A stretch of 11,045 nt of DNA from Syntrophus sp964555065 (GTDB lineage: Bacteria; Desulfobacterota; Syntrophia; Syntrophales; Syntrophaceae): the NCBI GenBank assembly GCA_964555065.1, contig CAZKRB010000081.1:1-11045 (forward strand). The letters are read 5' to 3'. Below the pieces are notes generated by a model. That model saw only the letters and a program-made list of their open reading frames with translations. It did not search any database and was not told where the DNA came from. Made by a program: the position numbers and the translations under genes. Shown here piece by piece: positions 5,608 to 11,045 of this stretch. How positions within the stretch are numbered: position 1 is the first letter of the stretch; every line of letters starts with the position of its first letter.

Positions 5608-6530
5608 GCCACCTCAATCAGGGTCACAAACACATCTTCCAGGGACGGAGGGATTCTCTCTATCCGATGCACCTCAATTCCATTTCCCTCGAGTATCCCT
5701 TTGAGCTTGGCCGGCCCTTCCGCCTCTCTCTCGACCGTGGCGTGAAGGAGACTGCCGAAGACCACGCTCTCGATTTCCCGGCGTTCCAGCACTGCCATCG
5801 CCCCGACGACATCCCCGACATCGATTTCCACGACGTCCCTCGTCATATAGTCTTCTTTCAGTTGCCGGGGAGTGCCTTCGGCGATGAGCCTGCCCCGGTA
5901 GATGAGCCCGAGACGATCACAGTAATCGGCCTCGTCCATGTAGTGGGTCGTGACAAAGACCGTTACCCCTTCAGCCGACATCCGGTAAATCAGGTCCCAG
6001 AAACTGCGGCGCGAAACGGGATCGACTCCGGAAGTCGGTTCATCCAGAAAGATGATGGGGGGCTCATGAAGGATTGCACAGCCGAGGGCAACGCGTTGCT
6101 TGAACCCGCCGGGCAGGCTCCCCGTCAGCGTGTCTTTCCTGCCCTGTAGGCCTGCCATCCGGAGCGCCCACTGTTTGCGTTCCCTTTTCCTGTTCTTAGG
6201 CACCCCGTAAATGCCGCTGAAGAAATCGATGTTCTCTTCCACCGTCAACGTTTCATAGAGGGAAAACTTTTGGGACATGTAACCGATATGTTTCTTGATC
6301 TCCTCCGATTCCCGCCGGACATCATACCCGCCGACGGACCCCGTGCCCTCCGTCGGCGTCAGCAGCCCGCAGAGCATTTTGATGGTCGTTGATTTGCCCG
6401 CGCCGTTCGGCCCCAGAAAGCCGAAGATTTCCCCTTTGCTGACGGTCAGACTGACGGAGTCAACGGCCACGAACTCACCGAATTTTTTTGTCAGCCCCTC
6501 AATCCTGACCGCGATATCATCTGCTCTCAT
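5604..6530 (-). CDS. ABC transporter ATP-binding protein 2 (YbhF C-terminal-half-like)
   Basis: This 308-residue cytoplasmic ATPase powers the exporter. It has Walker A GPNGAGKST (40-48), the Q-loop in YMSQKF (Gln87), a signature region LPGGFKQR (139-146), Walker B IIFLDE (159-164), a D-loop SGVD and the switch His196 in TTHYMDEAD. The C-terminal 90 residues are the accessory domain found in DrrA/YbhF-type ATPases. One thing is odd: the canonical LSGG is LPGG (Ser140 to Pro), at a residue that contacts the gamma-phosphate of the ATP held by the partner subunit. All other catalytic residues are intact. Its start overlaps the previous ATPase stop by 4 bp, and its stop overlaps the next permease start by 4 bp. 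In E. coli the equivalent domain is fused to the other ATPase in YbhF. Confidence 0.93.
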   Translation of the reverse strand: MRADDIAVRIEGLTKKFGEFVAVDSVSLTVSKGEIFGFLGPNGAGKSTTIKMLCGLLTPTEGTGSVGGYDVRRESEEIKKHIGYMSQKFSLYETLTVEENIDFFSGIYGVPKNRKRERKQWALRMAGLQGRKDTLTGSLPGGFKQRVALGCAILHEPPIIFLDEPTSGVDPVSRRSFWDLIYRMSAEGVTVFVTTHYMDEADYCDRLGLIYRGRLIAEGTPRQLKEDYMTRDVVEIDVGDVVGAMAVLERREIESVVFGSLLHATVEREAEGPAKLKGILEGNGIEVHRIERIPPSLEDVFVTLIEVA

Positions 6531-7456
6531 CGTTCTCGGCTGACTGTCGAAATGAAGATGTCCTCGATCGAAGGCAGGGCCTCCCTTTGGTCACGAAGGC
6601 GAATCGACTCGCTGCGGAGAGCGGCGACGACCTCGTCACCCCGCTCTTTCCGTTCAAGGCCCACGTGGATTCGGTCGCCGTAAACGCTCACGTTGATCAC
6701 GCCCTCCATCCTCCTCGCAACCTCGCCGGCCTTCCGCGAATCGTCGCACCAGATCTCCAGCATCGGATAGGGAGATGACTGTCTCATGGCGTCGGGCTTT
6801 TCGACCAGCAAGAGACGTCCCTTATCGAAAAGGGCGACTCTCGTGCATCGTTCCGCTTCATCGAGATACGACGTGGAAACGATTGTCGTGATCCCTTCCC
6901 GGAGAAGATCGTACAGGATTCTCCAGAAATCCCTCCGGGAGACGGGATCGACCCCGTTGGTGGGCTCATCGAGGAAGAGGATCTCCGGAGTGTGGACCAG
7001 CGTGCAGGCCAGCCCGAGCTTCTGCTTCATCCCTCCGGACAGGTTCCCTGCTCTCCTGCCCGCAAAGGGGGTAAGATTGCTGAATCCGAGAAGCCGTTGG
7101 ATCCGCGGCGGCCTCTCTTTCTTCGGCACCTCGTAAAGATCGGCATAGAACAGGATGTTCTCCATAACCGTGAGGTCCTCGTAGAGCCCGAACCGCTGCG
7201 ACATGTAGCCGATATGCTCCTTGATTTCCTCGCCCTCGTCGAGAATCGATCTCCCGCCAACCCAGGCATTTCCCGATGAGGGGTCCAAGATGGCCGTCAG
7301 AAGCCGCAGGAGCGTCGTTTTGCCCGCCCCGTCAGGCCCAACCAGGCCGAAAAGCTCCCCCTTTTCGACCGTCAGGTTCAGCCTGTCGATCGCGGCATTC
7401 GTCCCGAAGATCCGGGAGAGGTCTTCCGTGCGTATCGCTTCGTTCTCGTCGGCCAT
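6527..7456 (-). CDS. ABC transporter ATP-binding protein 1 (YbhF N-terminal-half-like)
   Basis: This 309-residue ATPase is collinear with its neighbour. It has Walker A GPDGAGKTT (40-48), the Q-loop in YMSQRF (Gln87), canonical signature LSGGMKQ (139-145), Walker B ILFLDE (159-164) and D-loop NGVD. At the H-loop it reads STSYLDEAE, so the switch His is Ser196. In the RbbA/YbhF group I recall the first nucleotide-binding domain also lacking this His, so this is probably an ancestral asymmetry rather than damage. It is expected to form a heterodimer with ATPase 2. The ATG at 7456 is preceded by GAGG and lies 15 bp after the adaptor stop; its stop overlaps the next start by 4 bp (ATGA). Full-length and likely functional. 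Confidence 0.93.
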   Translation of the reverse strand: MADENEAIRTEDLSRIFGTNAAIDRLNLTVEKGELFGLVGPDGAGKTTLLRLLTAILDPSSGNAWVGGRSILDEGEEIKEHIGYMSQRFGLYEDLTVMENILFYADLYEVPKKERPPRIQRLLGFSNLTPFAGRRAGNLSGGMKQKLGLACTLVHTPEILFLDEPTNGVDPVSRRDFWRILYDLLREGITTIVSTSYLDEAERCTRVALFDKGRLLLVEKPDAMRQSSPYPMLEIWCDDSRKAGEVARRMEGVINVSVYGDRIHVGLERKERGDEVVAALRSESIRLRDQREALPSIEDIFISTVSRER

Positions 7457-7471
7457 CGCATTCCCTCGGTC

Positions 7472-8458
7472 TTACCGGAGTCTGATCCGTACGTCGGCGG
7501 GCATGCCCGGTTTCAACTCGCCGGCCGGATTTTCGAGGCTGACCTTCAGCCCGAAGACGAGCTTTACCCGTTCCTCCTCGGTCTGAACGTTCTTCGGCGT
7601 AAACTCAGCCTCGGAGGCGATATAGGTGACGGTTCCCTCGTAGACCTTCCCCGGATACGAGTCCGTCGTCACCGAGGCATGCTGCCCGAGTTTCACCAAG
7701 CCCAGTTTGTCCTCCTTGATATAGACCTTTACCCAGGGGTTGGCGAGATCCCCGAGCTTGTAAACGGGCACGCCGGCCGCGAGCGTTTCCCCCAGTTCGG
7801 CCGTCTTTTTCAGGATGACCCCATTCGCAGGGGCGTGGAGGTAAGAATCTCCCAGGCGATCTTCAGCGGCGGCAAGGGCGGCTTTTGCCTGTTGCAGGCG
7901 CATGCGGGTCGCCTGGATTTCCTCTCTCCGGGGTCCCTCCCGAACCAGGCTCAGGGCTTCGCTGCTTCGTTTGTGCTGGGCTACGGCCACGAGATAAGCA
8001 CGGCGAAGGGCATCCCTCTCCTCGAGGGCGATGGCTCCGTTGGCATAGAGCTCTTCCGCCCGGTCGAAGTCCGCCTTTGACTTGACCAGCTCGGCTTTCG
8101 CCTGGCTGACAGTCGCCTGGGCCTGCTCAATTTCCTGCCGTCGAGAACCGGTCAGTAGCTCCTCGAGTCGGAAAGTGCTTTCACTCGCCTGGGCCTGGTA
8201 CTGCCGGAGCTGATTCTCCAGCTCTTCCCGGTCCAGTTCCGCCAGCAGGTCGCCCTTCCTCACTGCCTGTCCTTCTTCCGTAAGCAGCAGGGTGATCTTC
8301 CCCGGCCGCTTGAAGCCGAGATTCATCTCCGTCACCTCGATGTTGCCGGAGAGCTTCGTAACCCCTTCTTCCCTCCGGTCCTTGCCCCTGGTCCAGACGA
8401 TGACCGCCAGAAGGGCGACAACCAGCAGGCCGACGACTATCAACCCCCGCTTTTTCAT
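7472..8458 (-). CDS. HlyD/YbhG-family periplasmic adaptor (membrane fusion protein)
   Basis: This 328-residue adaptor links the inner-membrane ABC exporter to the outer-membrane channel. An N-terminal signal anchor (5-22) leads into the first lipoyl half (about 38-80), an alpha-helical hairpin (80-200), the second lipoyl half (203-236, with LHAPANGVI) and a beta-barrel (240-328). The two helix strands carry matching segments, GSRRQEIEQAQA (104-115) and GPRREEIQATRM (175-186), typical of the YbhG group. The block AEFTPKNVQTEEER (284-297), followed by ELKPGMPADV (314-323), closely recalls E. coli YbhG. The ATG at 8458 overlaps the TolC stop by 4 bp, with GGAGG ten bases upstream. It sits exactly where an adaptor is expected, between the channel gene and the ATPases. 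Confidence 0.94.
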   Translation of the reverse strand: MKKRGLIVVGLLVVALLAVIVWTRGKDRREEGVTKLSGNIEVTEMNLGFKRPGKITLLLTEEGQAVRKGDLLAELDREELENQLRQYQAQASESTFRLEELLTGSRRQEIEQAQATVSQAKAELVKSKADFDRAEELYANGAIALEERDALRRAYLVAVAQHKRSSEALSLVREGPRREEIQATRMRLQQAKAALAAAEDRLGDSYLHAPANGVILKKTAELGETLAAGVPVYKLGDLANPWVKVYIKEDKLGLVKLGQHASVTTDSYPGKVYEGTVTYIASEAEFTPKNVQTEEERVKLVFGLKVSLENPAGELKPGMPADVRIRLR

Positions 8459-9804
8459 CTTGACTGTTCCTCCCCGGAAAGATCTTCGCCGACCGCCCTG
8501 CGCACCCCGGCGATCGCGAGGTCCCGATCATAAAGGGCCTGGTAGTAGTCCATCTCGACCCGGACGAGATTCGTCTGGGCATCGACCACGTCGGTGGTGG
8601 TGCCGGCCCCTTTTCCGTACTTCAGCGTCTCCACCCGAAAATTCTCTTTTGCCGACTCCATCGCCTTGGAGGCTACCTCTATCCGTTTGCCGGCATTGTC
8701 GAGACTTAAAAACGCCTCTTTGACCTCCTGGTTGATCTCGAGCCGCAGGGATCGCTCATTCTGCTTCGTCTTTTCCAGGTCAGCCTTCGCCCGGTCGATT
8801 TCCGCCGTGATGAGGCCGCCGTCAAAAAGAGGAAGAGAAAGCCTTAGCGCGGCGTTCCAGTTTTCCCTGGGATCGATGGAGTTGCCCGTCGTCTCGACGT
8901 ACTGGCCCGCCAGGTAGACGTAGGGGAGTCTCCGGCCTTTCGCTATTTCCACGCGTTTCCCGGCGGCCTGCGTGGTCTTCGCCGCGGTCAGATACTCTGG
9001 CCTGGTCTTCACCGCCGTCGCAAGAGCCTCCTCCAGTGAGTAATCGATTTTCGCGTTCCCGGGTTCTCCGGCAATTCGGATCTCCTGACCCGGATCTTCC
9101 ATCCCCATGAGCTTGCGCAGCACCTCGTAAGTCGTCTTCAGGCTGTTATCCGTCAGGAGAAGATTTTCCCGCGCTTTTGCCACCTCGACTTCCGCTTTCA
9201 GGAGTGCTACCTGCGCCACCTTGCCCGCCTTGAAAAAGTCCTTAACCTGGCGCTCATGCGCCACCAGTTCTCTGACCTGCGCTTCTCTGGATTGCAGAAG
9301 GCGCTGAAGCTGGAGAATTTTGCAGTAGGCGCTCGTGAGGTTATAAATGAGATCCTGGCGCGTGGCCACCAGCGCATCGGCGGCAGCGGCCCCCCGCAAC
9401 TCCGCCAGTTCTACGTTGCGGACCAGCCTCCCGCCCTTGTAAAGGGGAAGATGGAGAAAAGCGCCGGCGTCGTAAATGGTTTCGCTGAATTCCGGAAAAG
9501 GCACACCCGCCAGGGGAGACCCTGATATCGGCGTCACGGGCGTTGGGTAGTGATAACGGGTAGCGCCCCCGCCCAGTTCAATTCTCGGCATTCTTTCTGC
9601 TTTTGCAGCCCGTAAGGCGGAACGTTCCACGTCCACGTTCCTTTCCGCCTGCTTGATGCCGGGACTGTTGATCGCCGCGTAGCGGATGATATCGGGAAGG
9701 GTAAAACTCCTGGCGCCGCCTGCATGGCCTTGTTCCTGCCCCGACTCTGCCGGGACGCTGCTGCAGGTCAGGAACATGATGGTAAAAAAAAGAATTGTTT
9801 TCAT
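8455..9804 (-). CDS. TolC-family outer membrane efflux channel
   Basis: This 449-residue outer-membrane factor gives the exporter its exit duct. A signal peptide covers about residues 1-19 (MKTILFFTIMFLTCSSVPA). Cys14 lies inside it, but the surrounding FLTC is not a good lipobox, so ordinary cleavage is more likely. Two TolC/OEP repeats follow (about 35-240 and 250-440) with long coiled-coil helices. There is a membrane strand-like segment LPLYKGGRL (118-126), and its mirror in the second half is LSLPLFDGGLITAEIDRAK. The tail contains the usual TTTDVVDAQTNLVRVEMDYYQALYD-like region. Length is normal. The ATG at 9804 has GGAGAG nearby. The gene is 93 bp downstream of tetR and overlaps the adaptor gene by 4 bp. 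The E. coli ybh operon lacks its own TolC, so this operon is self-sufficient. Confidence 0.93.
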   Translation of the reverse strand: MKTILFFTIMFLTCSSVPAESGQEQGHAGGARSFTLPDIIRYAAINSPGIKQAERNVDVERSALRAAKAERMPRIELGGGATRYHYPTPVTPISGSPLAGVPFPEFSETIYDAGAFLHLPLYKGGRLVRNVELAELRGAAAADALVATRQDLIYNLTSAYCKILQLQRLLQSREAQVRELVAHERQVKDFFKAGKVAQVALLKAEVEVAKARENLLLTDNSLKTTYEVLRKLMGMEDPGQEIRIAGEPGNAKIDYSLEEALATAVKTRPEYLTAAKTTQAAGKRVEIAKGRRLPYVYLAGQYVETTGNSIDPRENWNAALRLSLPLFDGGLITAEIDRAKADLEKTKQNERSLRLEINQEVKEAFLSLDNAGKRIEVASKAMESAKENFRVETLKYGKGAGTTTDVVDAQTNLVRVEMDYYQALYDRDLAIAGVRRAVGEDLSGEEQSR

Positions 9805-9897
9805 CGATTCTCTCCAGTCTCGATCCCTTCGCCGAACAAACCTGTGCCGACCGTCTGTCGTTTACGGCCTTGTGAATAACAGAACCCTTTTCGAAAG

Positions 9898-10485
9898 TTA
9901 TCTTTTTATGCAGGCTTCAAGGTTGTTCCACAGATTGAGCCCTTCCTCTTCTATCGACAGCGTGAAGCCACTAAGCGCCCAACGGAGGATGCTCACCTGA
10001 ATGATTCCAATCATGGTCAGTGCCGTAGCCTTCGGGTCTATCGATTGTTTGAGCGATCCGTCTTTTTTGCCTGCCTTGATGAACTCCTCAAGGGATTCTG
10101 TGTAAAAGGAGATTGTCTCCAACAACCGGAGTTTCAGCTCAGGATTGCCTGCGTGAATCTCATCGGAGAAAACGAGGCGTGGAATGCCTTTGTTCTGGCC
10201 GACATAACGGAGGTGAAGTTGAAAGATCTGCCTCAACAGATCTGCCGGGGAAGAACAGGACTTCATGACGGTATCCAGGTTTTGCCTTAATCTTTCCCCA
10301 ATCTGGGTAACGGTTTCCAACAGTATCTCCTGTTTATTCTTGAAATGGCGGTAGAGATTTGCTTCCGACATCCCAACCTCTTTTGCCAGTGCCGATGTGG
10401 TCAAGCCTGCCATGCCATGGTTCCCAATGATTTTCAAAACAGCTCCCACCACTTGGTCGCGCCGAGCCTCTTTCGTCAGGTTCAA
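9898..10485 (-). CDS. TetR/AcrR-family repressor of the efflux operon
   Basis: This is a one-domain DNA-binding regulator with a ligand-sensing C-terminal part, likely controlling the efflux genes behind it and itself. The helix-turn-helix is LTTSALAKEVGMSEANLYRHF (residues 28-48 from my start). The preceding helix RDQVVGAVLKIIGNHG is typical. The C-terminal domain resembles the groups with TISFYTESLEEFI and KATALTMIGIIQ motifs. I choose TTG 10485 (195 aa, MNLTKEARRD), with AAGGA eight bases upstream. The longer frame from TTG 10551 would start inside a TTGACA promoter hexamer and run through the operator. Position ahead of tolC-adaptor-ATPase-permease genes mirrors cecR (ybiH) ahead of ybhGFSR. 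The inducer cannot be predicted. Confidence 0.9.
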   Translation of the reverse strand: MNLTKEARRDQVVGAVLKIIGNHGMAGLTTSALAKEVGMSEANLYRHFKNKQEILLETVTQIGERLRQNLDTVMKSCSSPADLLRQIFQLHLRYVGQNKGIPRLVFSDEIHAGNPELKLRLLETISFYTESLEEFIKAGKKDGSLKQSIDPKATALTMIGIIQVSILRWALSGFTLSIEEEGLNLWNNLEACIKR

Positions 10486-10501
10486 TGGTTGTTTCCTTTT
10501 T

Positions 10502-10551
10502 GTTAGTGAGTATTCACTTACATAGTGCCCGGCAAAACATCTCTTTGTCAA
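10502..10551 (-). promoter_or_regulatory. Predicted tetR-efflux promoter with palindromic operator
   Basis: On the - strand TTGACA (10551-10546) forms a perfect -35 box. A weak -10 (CACTAT) follows 18 bp later. Just beyond is a 20-bp palindrome at 10502-10521, with left half GTTAGTGA, centre GTAT and right half TCACTTAC; 7 of 8 arm positions pair. TetR-family regulators bind such sites, so the gene product probably represses its own operon here. The palindrome ends 17 bp upstream of the TTG start. Prediction from sequence only. Confidence 0.5.
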
Positions 10552-10646
10552 GAAAGAAATTCAAACGTCAGCCCATCCCTCAGCAATATGAATCAACAAT
10601 AACAGATTTGAGTCTTCTAAATAGTGGCGTGCTTTTTTGACAAAAT

Positions 10647-10773
10647 CTCCTTGCTCTTGATCTAAATCAAAGAGAAAATAAAATATGTGTGGGAATATTT
10701 TATGGAGGCAAGAGAAATCTTTTAAATATTTCGTTGGTTAAATCATAATCATCATCACAGCAAGAGCAAGGAG
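10647..10773. repeat. Widely spaced 13-bp inverted repeat in the hcp leader region
   Basis: CTCCTTGCTCTTG (10647-10659) and CAAGAGCAAGGAG (10761-10773) are perfect reverse complements 101 bp apart. The left arm overlaps the first three bases of the FNR-type box, and the right arm includes most of the hcp Shine-Dalgarno. If transcription starts near 10705, the left arm is not in the mRNA, so an RNA structure is doubtful. Confidence 0.4.
10657..10670 (+). promoter_or_regulatory. FNR/CRP-family operator upstream of hcp
   Basis: TTGATCTAAATCAA is a perfect match to the FNR consensus TTGAT-N4-ATCAA. It lies about 110 bp upstream of the hcp start. A class II position (centred 41.5 bp before the start of transcription) would place initiation near 10705, with a plausible AT-rich -10 around 10693-10701. 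Activation under anoxia or nitrosative stress by FNR or an HcpR-like relative fits hcp. A TTGACA at 10637-10642 offers an alternative, overlapping promoter. Confidence 0.65.
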
Positions 10774-10780
10774 GAAGGAC

Positions 10781-11045
10781 ATGTTTTGTTTTCAATGTGA
10801 GCAGACTTCCAATGGAACAGGATGCACCAAGGGCGGCGTATGCGGAAAGACACCGGAGGTGGCGGCTCTGCAGGATCTTCTGATCTATGAGCTCAAAGGG
10901 CTCGCCCTGGTTGCCCTGGAAGGGGAAAAAGTCGGGGTCCGTGACGACGCGGTCGACCGTTTCACCATCGAAGCCCTCTTTTCGACCCTGACCAATGTGG
11001 ATTTCGATCCGGAGCGCTTCGCCGTTCTTCTGAATCAGGGGGCCC
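10781..11045 (+). CDS. hcp: Hydroxylamine reductase / hybrid cluster protein, N-terminal part
   Basis: Hcp binds a [4Fe-4S] cluster and a hybrid Fe-S-O cluster. It reduces hydroxylamine in vitro and is linked to nitric oxide detoxification in anaerobes. Only the first 88 codons are in the window; the frame is open at the right edge. The N-terminus MFCFQCEQTSNGTGC places cysteines at 3, 6, 15 and 21 (C-X2-C-X8-C-X5-C), the compact spacing of strict-anaerobe enzymes rather than the longer E. coli type. Typical continuation includes EVAALQDLLIYELKGLA (26-42). The ATG at 10781 has AAGGAGG six bases upstream. It is divergent from tetR, with an FNR-type box in its promoter region, so it belongs to a separate regulon from the efflux genes. 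Confidence 0.95.
   Translation, partial: MFCFQCEQTSNGTGCTKGGVCGKTPEVAALQDLLIYELKGLALVALEGEKVGVRDDAVDRFTIEALFSTLTNVDFDPERFAVLLNQGA

Noticed and set aside
9784..9799. Lipoprotein signal on the TolC-family protein
   Set aside because: Cys14 is preceded by FLT, not a lipobox, and a normal cleavage site after VPA fits better.
1..11045. CRISPR array, tRNA or rRNA genes
   Set aside because: No regularly spaced repeat series, cloverleaf or conserved rRNA segments were seen on either strand.

Overview
The window looks like part of a chromosome from a strict or facultative anaerobe, most likely a deltaproteobacterium (Desulfobacterota, Syntrophus/Smithella- or Geobacter-like). This rests on an hcp gene with the compact cysteine spacing typical of anaerobes behind a consensus FNR-type box, a small DUF2933-like His/Gly-rich membrane peptide, and general sequence flavour. 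It is an inference; there is no rRNA or other phylogenetic marker here.

Positions 1-3,350 form a patchwork accessory region. A toxin-first toxin-antitoxin pair (191-893, + strand) with its own promoter and palindromic operator lies between two exact 29-bp direct repeats (101-129 and 1218-1246). The non-coding part of that segment carries three inverted repeats, one of which has dif-like proportions. Next, on the - strand, are gpmA (phosphoglycerate mutase), a 34-codon stump of cysK, a SAM-dependent methyltransferase, and a DUF2933-like small membrane protein broken by a one-base homopolymer frameshift. A 181-bp MITE-like element with decayed ~38-bp terminal inverted repeats and an internal 17-bp perfect palindrome (3168-3348) separates this from the next block.

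Positions 3,353-10,485 hold a compact - strand operon for a complete drug/solute efflux machine. The transcription order is TetR repressor, TolC-type outer membrane channel, HlyD/YbhG-type adaptor, two ABC ATPases and two ABC-2 permeases. Four junctions are tight: three are 4-bp ATGA overlaps and one is a 15-bp gap. Order and sequence match the E. coli cecR-ybhG-ybhF-ybhS-ybhR system, with two differences: a dedicated TolC gene is inserted, and the double ATPase YbhF is split into two genes. Residue changes in the two ATPases (H-loop His to Ser in one, LSGG to LPGG in the other) fall in the same composite ATP site, which suggests an asymmetric heterodimer. A near-perfect palindrome in the tetR promoter is the likely autoregulatory operator.

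Positions 10,486-11,045 hold the divergent intergenic region and the start of hcp (hydroxylamine reductase / hybrid cluster protein, + strand), which runs off the window end. No CRISPR array, tRNA or rRNA was seen. I did not find a convincing wholly new system. The best leads are the repeat-flanked toxin-antitoxin cassette, the MITE-like element and the asymmetric split ATPase.
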